From: Pseudomonas sediminis
GTDB lineage: Bacteria > Pseudomonadota > Gammaproteobacteria > Pseudomonadales > Pseudomonadaceae
Direction of reading: 5' to 3'
Assembly: GCF_039555755.1 (NCBI RefSeq)
Contig: NZ_CP154631.1
Span: 2,914,001 to 2,978,000 of the forward strand
DNA: 64,000 nt
Made by a program: the position numbers and the translations under genes. The notes under the pieces were generated by a model that worked only from the letters and a program-made list of their open reading frames with translations, was not told where the DNA came from and made no database searches. Positions 1 to 10,432 of this stretch are shown in pieces; the first letter of the stretch is position 1, and each line of letters starts with the position of its first letter.

Positions 1-49
1 TGGCGGTTTTCAGGGTTTCTGCACGGGTGCTTTTGACGAGGAATTCCAT
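1..49 (-). CDS. pepA: Leucyl aminopeptidase PepA, N-terminal fragment
   Basis: Only the first 16 codons are inside the window; the gene runs off the left edge. The reverse strand reads MEFLVKSTRAETLKTA, which resembles the start of pseudomonad PepA, a cytosolic manganese/zinc M17 aminopeptidase. It is transcribed away from lptF, and pepA divergent from lptF is the usual pseudomonad arrangement, which supports the call. No catalytic residues are visible in the fragment. The 143-bp gap to lptF must hold both promoters, but I could not assign them confidently. Confidence 0.75.
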   Translation of the reverse strand, partial: MEFLVKSTRAETLKTA

Positions 50-192
50 AGTGAGCTGTCCCCAAGACAAAGAGTCGGGTTTGACGGATAATGGCCGCCA
101 TTTTTCGAGGGTCCACCCTGCGGTGGGCCGGCAAGTAGGTGCGGCTAGTGTGAGCGCTCGCGCCTGAGCCTGACAACCCTGGAGCGTCCGGT

Positions 193-1317
193 TTGATCGT
201 CTTCCGTTATCTGTCCCGTGAAGTGCTGGTGACCCTCAGTGCGGTGAGTGCCGTGCTGCTGGTGATCATCATGAGCGGTCGTTTCATCAAATATCTGGGC
301 CAGGCCGCACAGGGTGTACTCGATCCTGGTGTGCTGTTTCTGATCATGGGGTACCGGATTCCCGGCTTCCTGCAACTGATCCTGCCGCTCGGCCTGTTCC
401 TCGGTTTCCTGTTGGCCTACGGGCGCCTGTACCTGGACAGCGAGATGACCGTGTTGTCGGCCACTGGCGTTAGTCAGCAGCGACTCACCGTCTACAGCAT
501 GGCGCCGGCGCTGATCGTCGCGCTGTTGGTGGGCTGGCTAAGCATGGGCCTGGCGCCGCAAGGTGTGGCCAGCGTAGCGCGCATCCTCAACGAGCAGGAT
601 GCCCTGACCGAACTCGATACTCTGGTGCCGGGGCGCTTCCAGTCGTTGCGCGATGGATCGCGGGTGACCTACTCGCAGGAGCTGTCGCCTGATCGCAGCG
701 AGCTGCGCGGCGTGTTCATGTCGGAGAAACGCTTCTCCACCGATGGCACCTCGGAGCGTGGCATTACCGTGCTGGTAGCCGAAAGTGGTCGTCAGGAAAT
801 TCAGGAAGATGGCAGCCGCTATCTGATTCTGGAAAACGGCTATCGCTATGACGGCGAGCCGGGCGAGGCCGATTATCGGGCCATCCAGTACGACACCTAT
901 GGTGTGTTGCTGCCCAAGCCGGAGGTCGCCATCGAAGCCAGTGAGCGTGAGGCGACGCCGACCCGTGAGCTGTTCGGCAGCGACGACCCGCGCATGCAGG
1001 CCGAGCTGCAATGGCGCCTGTCACTGCCGTTGCTGGTGTTCATCGTCACCCTGCTGGCCGTGCCGCTGTCGAAGGTCAATCCGCGTCAGGGGCGCTTCCT
1101 CAAACTGTTGCCGGCTATCTTCCTCTATATGGCTTACCTTGGCCTGCTGATCGCCGCTCGTGGTGCGCTGGACAAGGGCCGTTTGCCGGCGGCGCTGGGG
1201 TTGTGGTGGGTGCATGGCATCTTCTTCGCCATCGGCATGCTGTTGTTGTATTGGGAGCGTCTGAGTCTGTGGTGGGCCAGTCGTCGTGCGCCGGTGTCGG
1301 AGGTGGCTCATGGCTAA
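193..1317 (+). CDS. lptF: LPS export ABC transporter permease LptF
   Basis: LptF is an inner-membrane permease half of LptB2FG, which extracts lipopolysaccharide from the inner membrane and drives it along the LptA bridge. The 374-residue protein has the family layout: three hydrophobic segments in roughly the first 120 residues, a periplasmic beta-rich domain of about 130-260, and three C-terminal membrane segments. The start is a TTG preceded by GGAGCG, giving MIVFRYLSREVL, the typical N terminus. The last codons overlap the lptG start by 8 bp, so the two are translationally coupled. Confidence 0.95.
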   Translation: MIVFRYLSREVLVTLSAVSAVLLVIIMSGRFIKYLGQAAQGVLDPGVLFLIMGYRIPGFLQLILPLGLFLGFLLAYGRLYLDSEMTVLSATGVSQQRLTVYSMAPALIVALLVGWLSMGLAPQGVASVARILNEQDALTELDTLVPGRFQSLRDGSRVTYSQELSPDRSELRGVFMSEKRFSTDGTSERGITVLVAESGRQEIQEDGSRYLILENGYRYDGEPGEADYRAIQYDTYGVLLPKPEVAIEASEREATPTRELFGSDDPRMQAELQWRLSLPLLVFIVTLLAVPLSKVNPRQGRFLKLLPAIFLYMAYLGLLIAARGALDKGRLPAALGLWWVHGIFFAIGMLLLYWERLSLWWASRRAPVSEVAHG

Positions 1318-2374
1318 GTTGGATCGCTACATTGGCACCCAGGTGTTCTTCGCCATTCTGGCGGTGCTGGGCATCATTCTCGGCCTGGCACTGCTGTTCG
1401 CTTTCATCGACGAGTTGGGCGACCTGAACAAGGGCGATTACGGTCTTGGTCAGGCGCTCTGGTACGTCTTGCTGACCGCGCCGCGTCGCGCCTACGAGAT
1501 GCTGCCGATGGCGGCGCTGATCGGTTGCCTGATCGGTCTCGGCACGCTCGCCAGCAACAGCGAGCTGACCATCATGCGTGCGGCCGGTGTTTCCATCGGG
1601 CGCATCGTTTGGGCGGTAATGAAGCCCATGCTGGTGCTGATGCTGGCCGGCATTCTGATCGGTGAATACGTTGCGCCGCTGACCGAAAACCAGGCGCAGG
1701 CGGATCGCGCCCTGGCTCAGGGGGGCGGTGCGGCGCAGAGCTCCAAGCGCGGTATGTGGCACCGTCAGGGGCAGGAATACGTGCACATCAACGCCGTGCA
1801 GCCCAGTGGCGTCCTGCTCGGGGTGACGCGTTATCGCTTCGATGACGAGCGTCGTCTGCTTTCCTCCAGTTTCGCCCGTCGCGCCGAATACCGTGATAAC
1901 CACTGGATGCTGCGCAACGTGCAGACCACGCTGCTGCATGAGGACCGTTCCGAGGTGATCAACCAGCCGGAAGATCGCTGGGAGATCGAGCTCAATCCGG
2001 AGCTGCTCGGTACCGTGGTGATGGAGCCTGAGGCGCTGTCGGTCACCGGGCTGTGGCAGTACATCCATTACCTGGGTGAGCAGGGTCTGAACAACGCACG
2101 CTACTGGCTGGCATTTTGGACCAAGGTGCTGCAGCCACTGGTAACCGGCGCGCTGGTCTTGATGGCGATTTCCTTCATCTTCGGCCCGCTGCGCTCGGTG
2201 ACCCTGGGGCAACGCGTATTCACCGGTGTGCTGGTGGGCTTCATCTTCCGTATCGCCCAGGACCTGCTGGGCCCATCGAGCCTGGTATTCGGTTTCTCGC
2301 CGCTGCTGGCGGTGTTGGTGCCGGCCGGTATCTGTGCGCTGGCCGGGGTTTGGCTGTTGCGCCGAGCTGGATGA
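1310..2374 (+). CDS. lptG: LPS export ABC transporter permease LptG
   Basis: Second permease subunit of LptB2FG; it pairs with LptF to form the membrane cavity for lipopolysaccharide. The 354-residue protein starts MAKLDRYIGTQVF at an ATG overlapping the last 8 bases of lptF. I preferred it to an upstream in-frame start that would run deeper into lptF. The topology mirrors LptF: three N-terminal and three C-terminal hydrophobic segments around a periplasmic domain. A Rho-independent terminator follows within 20 bp of the stop, so the lptFG unit ends here. Confidence 0.95.
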   Translation: MAKLDRYIGTQVFFAILAVLGIILGLALLFAFIDELGDLNKGDYGLGQALWYVLLTAPRRAYEMLPMAALIGCLIGLGTLASNSELTIMRAAGVSIGRIVWAVMKPMLVLMLAGILIGEYVAPLTENQAQADRALAQGGGAAQSSKRGMWHRQGQEYVHINAVQPSGVLLGVTRYRFDDERRLLSSSFARRAEYRDNHWMLRNVQTTLLHEDRSEVINQPEDRWEIELNPELLGTVVMEPEALSVTGLWQYIHYLGEQGLNNARYWLAFWTKVLQPLVTGALVLMAISFIFGPLRSVTLGQRVFTGVLVGFIFRIAQDLLGPSSLVFGFSPLLAVLVPAGICALAGVWLLRRAG

Positions 2375-2390
2375 GTCGTTTGCACGCATG

Positions 2391-2420
2391 AAAAAGCCGG
2401 TTCATTGAACCGGCTTTTTT
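2391..2420 (+). terminator. Rho-independent terminator after lptG
   Basis: AAAGCCGGTTC pairs with GAACCGGCTTT around a 3-4 nt loop and is followed by a run of T. It sits 16 bp past the lptG stop. The A-run on its left side lets it also serve the convergent RDD gene. Confidence 0.85.
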
Positions 2421-2434
2421 GCATCTGCTCTGGG

Positions 2435-2932
2435 CTATTTTTTGTGAATGTTCTTCGGCAACTGCACCATGCGGCTGTCGGAGTAGATGTCGTGCCAGGT
2501 GCGGCCCTGCTTGTCCCACAGTAGCCAGAGGAATCCCAGGCCAGCGAACAGCCACGAGCCGATGGCGACCACGAAACGCAGCAGTGCCTGCCACAGGTCG
2601 ATGGCGCTGCCATCGGCATTCTGGATGCGTAGCCCCCAGGCCTGCATGCCCAGTGTCTGGCCATTGTGCGTCCAGAACTTGGCGAAGAAGGCGAACAGCG
2701 ACAGCAGCACCAGGCTGGCGAGAATCGGATCATGATCCAGGGCGCCGGCCTCGGCCATGGCCATCAGTGCATCGCCGCCGTGAATCAGGCGCAGGATGCC
2801 CTGTTGATAGATCAGGGTGACCACCATGATCAGTGCCACGCAGAGCAGGAAGTCGTAGAAGAGGGCCGCCAGGCGACGAATCAGCCCGGCAGTGGGGAAG
2901 TCTCCCTGCGGACGTAATTGGTGTTTCGGCAT
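2435..2932 (-). CDS. RDD family membrane protein
   Basis: A 165-residue integral membrane protein of the RDD family. Near the N terminus an Arg-Arg pair (about residues 19-20) and an Asp (about 27) begin the first hydrophobic helix, LFYDFLLCVALIMVV. Two more hydrophobic stretches follow at about 90-105 and 130-150, separated by the conserved GQTLGMQAWGLRI segment. RDD proteins are widespread and mostly uncharacterised; some have been linked to ion transport, but nothing here fixes a substrate. It is convergent with lptG and probably monocistronic. Confidence 0.85.
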   Translation of the reverse strand: MPKHQLRPQGDFPTAGLIRRLAALFYDFLLCVALIMVVTLIYQQGILRLIHGGDALMAMAEAGALDHDPILASLVLLSLFAFFAKFWTHNGQTLGMQAWGLRIQNADGSAIDLWQALLRFVVAIGSWLFAGLGFLWLLWDKQGRTWHDIYSDSRMVQLPKNIHKK

Positions 2933-3064
2933 GATGGGCTCGCTGAGACGAAAGTGCGCGCCATTCTAACAGCCTGCTAACCGCGACTTTGCGATCGATA
3001 TAAAGATGTGCTTGGGCTATCTGTAACCTGGCGCTGCGAAAGGTGGGTTAAAGAAATGACAGGC

Positions 3065-3092
3065 AAAAAAAACCCCTGACGGAAATCAGGGG
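3065..3092 (-). terminator. Rho-independent terminator of the cold-shock gene
   Basis: Read on the minus strand, AACCCCTGA and TCAGGGGTT form a 9-bp stem around a 4-5 nt loop, followed by a run of T. It lies about 20 bp beyond the stop of the cold-shock gene. Confidence 0.85.
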
Positions 3093-3111
3093 TTCTTCAA
3101 AGCAGCGGCGA

Positions 3112-3324
3112 TTAGCCCAGGACTTGAACCTGGTCAGCCTGCATGCCTTTTTGACCTTGCACAGCTACGAAGCTGACTTTCTGGCCTTCTTTCAGGCTCT
3201 TGAAGCCGTTACCTTCGATCGCGCGGAAGTGCACGAACAGATCCGGACCGCTTTCGGGAGTGATAAAACCAAAACCTTTCTCGTCGTTAAACCACTTGAC
3301 GGTACCGTTCTGACGATTCGACAT
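3112..3324 (-). CDS. Cold-shock protein, CspA family
   Basis: A 70-residue single-domain cold-shock protein that binds single-stranded RNA or DNA and acts as an RNA chaperone in the cytoplasm. RNP1 (KGFGFI, residues 16-21) and RNP2 (LFVHF, 29-33) are intact, as are the aromatic residues W11, F12, F18, F20, F30 and F33. The ATG is preceded by AAGGAA at good spacing. Strong promoter-like hexamers lie about 40 bp upstream and a terminator follows, so it is a monocistronic gene. Which paralogue it is (cold-inducible or constitutive) cannot be told from sequence alone. Confidence 0.95.
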   Translation of the reverse strand: MSNRQNGTVKWFNDEKGFGFITPESGPDLFVHFRAIEGNGFKSLKEGQKVSFVAVQGQKGMQADQVQVLG

Positions 3325-3362
3325 GTCTTTTTCCTTGAAACTAGAGTTGATGACAGCCTCCG

Positions 3363-3389
3363 AGTATAGAGGGCTGAGACTGGTTGCAA
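3363..3389 (-). promoter_or_regulatory. Probable sigma-70 promoter of the cold-shock gene
   Basis: On the minus strand a TTGCAA hexamer (3384-3389) is followed after 15 bp by TATACT (3363-3368), about 38 bp upstream of the ATG. The spacing is slightly short but the hexamers are good. The remaining sequence from 3390 to the tRNA terminator at 3621 holds no gene or motif that I can support. Confidence 0.55.
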
Positions 3390-3620
3390 GGAGTTATAGA
3401 AGTCGAGCGGGATGTAGCGGATCTAGATGATCTGCTGCACCAGAGTCACGATTCACAGCGACCCATGCAAACAGTTGGCTCACTCTACGCTAACTTTTGC
3501 GCAATTGCCAACCCCCGCCAGCAAGGTCGCCGGCCAGGTTTTGCGGGGCTTGCCGGGGTGTCGGAAAAGTTTTTCGGCAACATGCTTGCAACAATTGCCC
3601 AAGTTGTTCGTGCAGATACG

Positions 3621-3650
3621 AAAAAGCCCGCAAGACAATGTCTTGCGGGC
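3621..3650 (-). terminator. Rho-independent terminator of tRNA-Leu
   Basis: On the minus strand an 11-bp stem GCCCGCAAGAC / GTCTTGCGGGC with a short loop is followed by five T. It starts 9 bp past the encoded CCA end of the tRNA. Confidence 0.9.
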
Positions 3651-3659
3651 TTCGAATCG

Positions 3660-3744
3660 TGGTGCCCCGGGGGAGACTCGAACTCCCACTCCTTTCGAAA
3701 ACGGATTTTGAATCCGCCGCGTCTACCGATTCCGCCACCGGGGC
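3660..3744 (-). tRNA. tRNA-Leu (anticodon CAA)
   Basis: The 85-nt minus-strand sequence folds as a class II tRNA. The acceptor stem is GCCCCGG / CCGGGGC with discriminator A and an encoded CCA. The anticodon stem GCGGA / TCCGT (one G-T pair) encloses the loop TTCAAAA, giving anticodon CAA, which reads UUG codons. There is a long variable arm as expected for leucine, and a T arm with GTTCGAGTC. It is flanked by its own promoter and terminator, so it is an independent transcription unit. Confidence 0.97.
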
Positions 3745-3758
3745 ACAATGGCGGCGCA

Positions 3759-3786
3759 GTATAGGGATGCGCCTGGCGTCGGTCAA
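3759..3786 (-). promoter_or_regulatory. Sigma-70 promoter of tRNA-Leu with GC-rich discriminator
   Basis: On the minus strand TTGACC (3781-3786) and TATACT (3759-3764) are separated by 16 bp. They are followed by a GC-rich discriminator (GCGCCGCC), the arrangement expected for a stringently controlled stable-RNA promoter. The tRNA 5' end lies 14 bp downstream of the -10 hexamer. Confidence 0.75.
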
Positions 3787-3949
3787 TCGGCGTTAGTGCA
3801 GTGGTTGGTTGATCTACTAACGGCCGATGGCGCAGCTAGTGGCATCCGGCTTTGATTGCGTCGTTGCTGCTAGAATCGTCAGCTGTCATCAAGGGCGCTG
3901 GGTGTGGCGTATATAAAGGTGTCGGGGCAGTCCAATGTTGGGAGGGGGA

Positions 3950-4723
3950 GTGATCAACGTCTTGCGCGGTGCACTTGTTGCCGGTCTGCTATTTGCCTCT
4001 GTTGCGCAGGCCGGAACGCTGACCTATGTCGTGAACGATGAAAGCTGGATGCCGTACTGGATTGTCGAGGATCAGCAGGTCAGCGGCATCTTCCATGAGT
4101 TAATGCTCGCGCTGGATGAGCGTTTGCCTGAACAACTGCAAGCCAGTCATCCGCAGCCGTCTTTGCGTACGCAGAAGCTGTTCCGTGAGGGGTATCTGCA
4201 GATCGAGTGCTGTGTGAGCAAGAGTTGGCGCAGCGACGCTGATCAGGCCGAAGTCTCACTGTGGACAGTGCCGGTTCTGCAGGCCGAGGAAATGCTGATC
4301 TTCGCGCCTGGCAGGCGCTTTGCCTATGAGCGTCTGCAGGACCTGCAGGGGCGTTAGATTGCCACGGTGCGTGGTTATGGTTACGTCGGTAGCGAGTATT
4401 TCCAGCGCAACGATGGGGCCGATGTGCGGGCGCTGATCTATCTGGTGGCGCAGGGGCGCAGTGAAGCCGGGATTCTGGATCGCCTGGAGTGGCGTTATCT
4501 TCAGCATGAAGACGCGCAACTGCAGGCGTCACGCTGGCAGGTCGAGAAGGGGCCGACGGTCAATCGCTCTCAGCTGCGCTTGCGTTTGCATCGGGATTTT
4601 GCGGGCCGGCTCGATGCATTCAATGCTGCCATCCTGTCCTTGCAGGCCGATGGCACGCTGGCTCGTATCGTCGCCAGGTATGCGCCGCAGGCTCACGTGG
4701 CCGGCCAAGTGGAAATCCGGTAA
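3950..4723 (+). pseudogene. Solute-binding protein (SBP_bac_3-like) interrupted by an in-frame TAG
   Basis: The reading frame would encode a secreted amino-acid-type solute-binding protein of about 257 residues. A GTG start is preceded by GGAGGGGG, then a signal peptide (MINVLRGALVAGLLFASVAQAG) and a mature domain. A TAG at 4355-4357 stops translation after about 135 codons. The same frame continues immediately with IATVRGYGYVGSEYF, the hinge region expected in this family, and stays open to 4723. No indel is needed, only one changed codon. No permease or ATPase gene is adjacent. An ATG at 3935 is an alternative start. Recent nonsense inactivation or a base-call error are both possible. Confidence 0.8.
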
Positions 4724-4757
4724 GCTCTGCCACCCTGCAAAATTACCCCTCCGAATC

Positions 4758-6937
<2,180 letters not shown>

Positions 6938-6977
6938 TTCCTGAACGATTCAAGATCCTTTCCATTAGGAGTGTTAC

Positions 6978-7307
6978 ATGAGTTTTTTCATCCCCGCCGC
7001 TTACGCTGGCACCGCCGCTGCTGGCCCTGCCGGCAGCGGTTTCGAGTGGGTTTTCCTGATTGGCTTTCTGGTCATCTTCTATCTGATGATCTGGCGTCCG
7101 CAGGCCAAGCGCGCCAAGGAGCACAAGAACCTGCTCGGCGGCCTGCAGAAGGGCGACGAAGTGGTCACCAGCGGTGGTATCGCTGGCAAGGTATCCAAGG
7201 TTGCCGACGATTTCGTGGTTATCGAAGTGTCTGACACTGTCGAGCTGAAATTCCAGAAGCAGGCCATCGCTGCCACTCTGCCCAAGGGCACGCTGAAAGC
7301 CATCTGA
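6978..7307 (+). CDS. yajC: Sec translocon accessory protein YajC
   Basis: A 109-residue single-span membrane protein that associates with SecD and SecF and supports preprotein translocation. One hydrophobic helix (about 22-40, VFLIGFLVIFYLMIW) is followed by the signature RPQAKRAKEHKNLLGGLQKGDEV and a small cytoplasmic beta-rich domain. A good Shine-Dalgarno (TAGGAG) precedes the ATG. It sits 40 bp after tgt and upstream of secD, but a 160-bp palindromic element separates it from secD. Confidence 0.95.
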   Translation: MSFFIPAAYAGTAAAGPAGSGFEWVFLIGFLVIFYLMIWRPQAKRAKEHKNLLGGLQKGDEVVTSGGIAGKVSKVADDFVVIEVSDTVELKFQKQAIAATLPKGTLKAI

Positions 7308-7332
7308 TTCGGTTCTTAGTTTCCATTCGACG

Positions 7333-7492
7333 GGGCGCTTTAGGGCACTTCTAAAAACGTAGGCGAGGCAGCCAGCGCAAGGCAAAAACAGGCGAAAAAG
7401 CGGAATTTACGTGTTGTAAATGAGCATTTTGAGCCTGTTTTTAACGCAGCGATGGCAACGCAGGTAGTTTTTAGAGGTGCACTTTAGCGCCC
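7333..7492. repeat. 160-bp palindromic (MITE-like) element between yajC and secD
   Basis: The whole stretch is one imperfect inverted repeat. Outer arms are GGGCGCTTTAGGGCAC at the left against the reverse of GTGCACTTTAGCGCCC at the right. Next inside, GCACTTCTAAAAAC faces GTTTTTAGAGGTGC, then AAAAACAGGC faces GCCTGTTTTT. At the centre ATTTAC-GTGTT-GTAAAT pairs perfectly. It has no ORF of its own and ends 26 bp before the secD start. The structure fits a non-autonomous miniature element; I do not recognise a family name. Confidence 0.75.
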
Positions 7493-7518
7493 TGCGTCAT
7501 AAAGCGGGCGGCTCGTTC

Positions 7519-9387
7519 ATGCTCAATAAATACCCTCTGTGGAAATACCTGCTGATTTTGTCCGTTCTGGCAATCGGCCTGGTGTACTCCATTCCCAACC
7601 TTTATCCAGATGATCCTGCTGTGCAGATCAGTGGCGCCAGTTCGGCGCTGAGCATCGAGCAGACCGATGTCGACCGTGCCAGCAAAGCGCTGCAGGACGC
7701 CGGTATTGCCGTCAAGGCTGCCAGCATCGACGAGCGTGGCCGTGGCGGTCTGATTCGTCTGACCAAGCAGGATGACCAGTTGCCGGCCAAGGACATCGTC
7801 CGCCGCGCGCTGGGTGATGATTACGTCGTGGCGCTGAACCTGGCGCAAACCACCCCCGACTGGCTGCGTAGCCTGGGTGCGAGCCCGATGAAGCTCGGCC
7901 TGGACCTGTCCGGCGGTGTGCACTTCCTGCTGGAAGTCGACATGGACAAGGCGCTGGATGTGCGCCGCAAGGTCTATGAAGGAGAGATCAAGAGCCTGTT
8001 GCGCAAGGAGCGTATTCGCTACCGCAGCATGCCGGAGAGCAATAGCCGGATTCAACTCGGCTTCGCCGACAGCGATACGCTGGACCAGGCGCAGCGCCTG
8101 ATTCGCAAGGATTACAGCGATTTCGAACTGACCACTGTCGAGCGTGGTGGCCAGCAGATTCTGCAGTTGGGGCTGACTCAAGCGAAAATCGCCGAGATTC
8201 GTGAATATTCCATTCGCCAGAACCTCACCACTGTACGTAACCGCGTCAATGAGCTGGGCGTAGCCGAGCCGCTGGTGCAGCGTCAGGGCGCCAACCGCAT
8301 CGTGGTCGAGCTGCCGGGTGTGCAGGACACCGCAGAAGCCAAGCGTATTCTCGGCAAGACCGCCAACCTCGAGTTCCGCCTGCAGGCAGATGTCGATGCG
8401 CCGCGCGGCGCGACCGAGTCCTTCGGCTTCCGCGAGGAAGGTCGTCCGCCGGTGCAGCTCGAGCGTGAACTGATCATCACCGGTGATCAGGTCACCGACG
8501 CCCAGGCCAGTTTCGACGAGAATGGCCGTCCGCAGGTGAACATTCGCCTCGACGGTCATGGCGGCGATCTGATGAACCGCGCCACGCGTAACAACGTCGG
8601 TCGTAGCATGGCGGTGATCTTCATCGAGCAGAGGCCGGTCACTCGCTACGTGCGTCAGAACGTCGACGGCGTCGAGCAGGAAGTGGCTATCTCCTCGTTC
8701 GTCGAAGAGAAGAAGATCATCAGCCTGGCGACTATCCAGTCGGCGCTGGGCAGCCAGTTCCGCATCACCGGCCTGAACGGTCAGGGCGAGTCTTCCGAGC
8801 TTGCGCTGCTGCTGCGTGCTGGTGGTCTGGCAGCGCCGATGTACTTCGCTGAAGAGCGCACCATTGGCCCGAGCCTGGGTGCCGAAAACATTGCCAAGGG
8901 TATCGCCTCCACCGAGTGGGCGATGATCTTCGTGGCTATCTTCATCATCGCCATCTATCGCTTCTTCGGTGTGCTGGCGACCGTTGCCCTGGCGTTCAAC
9001 CTGGTGCTGCTGGTCGGTCTGATGTCGGCCATTGGTGCGACCCTGACCCTGCCCGGTATCGCCGGTATCGTCTTGACTCTGGGTATGGCGGTTGACGCCA
9101 ACGTGCTGATTTTCTCGCGGATACGCGAGGAATTGGCCAATGGACTACCGGTGCAGCGTGCTCTGCACGAGGGCTTCGATCGTGCCTATTCGGCGATTCT
9201 CGACAGTAACCTGACCACCTTGCTGGTGGGCGGCATCCTGTTCGCGATGGGGACCGGTCCGGTGAAAGGCTTCGCGGTGACACTGTCGCTGGGCATCATT
9301 ACGTCGATGTTCACCGCCATCATGTTCACTCGTGGCCTGGTCAACCTGATCTTCGGTGGCCGTAACTTCAAGAAGCTGTGGATCTGA
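7519..9387 (+). CDS. secD: Protein translocase subunit SecD
   Basis: SecD with SecF uses the proton motive force to pull preproteins through SecYEG on the periplasmic side. The 622-residue protein starts MLNKYPLWKYLLILSVLAIG with the first membrane helix. It has the LGLDLSGGVHFLLEVD segment near residue 130, a large periplasmic P1 region, and five C-terminal helices including the GIVLTLGMAVDANVLIFSRIREEL motif. I rejected an in-frame start at 7477 because it lies inside the palindromic element. No strong Shine-Dalgarno is visible, perhaps because the element sits so close. Confidence 0.96.
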   Translation: MLNKYPLWKYLLILSVLAIGLVYSIPNLYPDDPAVQISGASSALSIEQTDVDRASKALQDAGIAVKAASIDERGRGGLIRLTKQDDQLPAKDIVRRALGDDYVVALNLAQTTPDWLRSLGASPMKLGLDLSGGVHFLLEVDMDKALDVRRKVYEGEIKSLLRKERIRYRSMPESNSRIQLGFADSDTLDQAQRLIRKDYSDFELTTVERGGQQILQLGLTQAKIAEIREYSIRQNLTTVRNRVNELGVAEPLVQRQGANRIVVELPGVQDTAEAKRILGKTANLEFRLQADVDAPRGATESFGFREEGRPPVQLERELIITGDQVTDAQASFDENGRPQVNIRLDGHGGDLMNRATRNNVGRSMAVIFIEQRPVTRYVRQNVDGVEQEVAISSFVEEKKIISLATIQSALGSQFRITGLNGQGESSELALLLRAGGLAAPMYFAEERTIGPSLGAENIAKGIASTEWAMIFVAIFIIAIYRFFGVLATVALAFNLVLLVGLMSAIGATLTLPGIAGIVLTLGMAVDANVLIFSRIREELANGLPVQRALHEGFDRAYSAILDSNLTTLLVGGILFAMGTGPVKGFAVTLSLGIITSMFTAIMFTRGLVNLIFGGRNFKKLWI

Positions 9388-9396
9388 GGTGCAGCC

Positions 9397-10314
9397 ATGA
9401 TCAAGTCAACCATTCGTTTCATGGCGATCCGCAACATCGCCTTCTCCATTACGGTCGTGCTGACGCTGATCGGTCTCGGCGCGCTGTTTGCCAAGGGGCT
9501 GAATTTCGGCCTGGATTTCACCGGCGGTACGTTGATCGAACTGCAGTATGAGCAGCCGGCCAATCTCGATCTGATCAAGACCGAGTTGGGCCAGGCTGGC
9601 TATGCCGATGCCGTGGTGCAGAGCTTCGGTGCCAGTACCGATGTGCTGGTGCGTCTGGCTGGCGATTCTCCTGACTTGGGTAATGAGGTCGCAGCTGCGC
9701 TGCGCAAGGTCGATGAGGCGGCACGCTTCGAGGTCAAGCGCGTCGAGTTCGTCGGCCCGCAGGTGGGCGAGGAGCTGCGCGACCAGGGCGGCATTGCCAT
9801 GCTCCTGGCACTGGGCGGGATCATGCTCTACCTGGCTTTCCGCTTTCAGTGGAAGTTTGGTGTCGGTGCGATCGCGTCGCTGGTGCACGACGTGGTGATC
9901 ACCCTGGGTGTGCTGGCGTTCTTCCAGATTCCATTCGACTTGACGGTGCTGGCGGCGGTACTGGCGATGATCGGTTACTCGCTCAACGACACCATCATCA
10001 TCTACGACCGAATTCGTGAGAACTTCCGTGTACTGCGCAAGACCTCGTTGATCGAGAACATCGACGTTTCGATCACCCAGACCCTTTTGCGTACGATCGC
10101 GACTTCGTTGTCTACTGCGCTGGCCTTGTTGGCGCTGCTGTTCTTCGGCGGTGACGTATTGGCGGCCTTTGCTCTGACCCTGCTGGTCGGTGTAGTGGTA
10201 GGCACCTACTCGTCGGTCTACATCGGCGCCACGGTGCTGGTGTGGCTGAAGCTCAGCGTGGAGGATTTGATTCCTCCTGTGGCCGAGGCTGAGGCTGACG
10301 ACGGTCGTCCATGA
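9397..10314 (+). CDS. secF: Protein translocase subunit SecF
   Basis: Partner of SecD in the SecDF complex of the inner membrane. The 305-residue protein has an N-terminal helix, the FGLDFTGGTLIEL segment near residue 35, and five C-terminal helices with the family motif AVLAMIGYSLNDTIIIYDRIREN. It starts 9 bp after secD, so the two are co-transcribed. A strong terminator 30 bp beyond the stop ends the queA-tgt-yajC-secDF run. Confidence 0.97.
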   Translation: MIKSTIRFMAIRNIAFSITVVLTLIGLGALFAKGLNFGLDFTGGTLIELQYEQPANLDLIKTELGQAGYADAVVQSFGASTDVLVRLAGDSPDLGNEVAAALRKVDEAARFEVKRVEFVGPQVGEELRDQGGIAMLLALGGIMLYLAFRFQWKFGVGAIASLVHDVVITLGVLAFFQIPFDLTVLAAVLAMIGYSLNDTIIIYDRIRENFRVLRKTSLIENIDVSITQTLLRTIATSLSTALALLALLFFGGDVLAAFALTLLVGVVVGTYSSVYIGATVLVWLKLSVEDLIPPVAEAEADDGRP

Positions 10315-10345
10315 TGTTGTGATGGGCTTCATGAAAGTCAGCGAA

Positions 10346-10378
10346 AGCCGCGACAAGTCGAACTTGTCGCGGCTTTTT
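10346..10378 (+). terminator. Rho-independent terminator after secF
   Basis: AGCCGCGACAAG pairs with CTTGTCGCGGCT around a 5-nt loop and is followed by TTTT. It ends the sec operon. Confidence 0.92.
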
Positions 10379-10382
10379 GCTG

Positions 10383-10422
10383 TCCTAGGCAGGGAGAAGG
10401 GCGCGAGTCGCCGAGCCTAGGA
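10383..10422 (+). promoter_or_regulatory. Stem-loop covering the Shine-Dalgarno of the glycine-zipper gene
   Basis: TCCTAGGC (10383-10390) is perfectly complementary to GCCTAGGA (10415-10422), and the right arm contains most of the AGGAG ribosome-binding site for the ATG at 10433. An inner GGCG / CGCC pair strengthens the fold. If formed in the mRNA it would hide the ribosome-binding site. Confidence 0.4.
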
Positions 10423-10432
10423 GACACAAAAA

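Noticed and set aside
50..192. TTGACG at 81-86 as a promoter for lptF
   Set aside because: No acceptable -10 hexamer lies at 16-18 bp, so the pepA/lptF divergent promoters were left unassigned.
3384..3796. Several overlapping short ORFs around the tRNA
   Set aside because: They run through tRNA-Leu and its terminator; none has a ribosome site or recognisable sequence.
7477..7518. Upstream in-frame start for secD
   Set aside because: It would place the first 14 codons inside the palindromic element; MLNKYPLWKYLL is the conserved N terminus.
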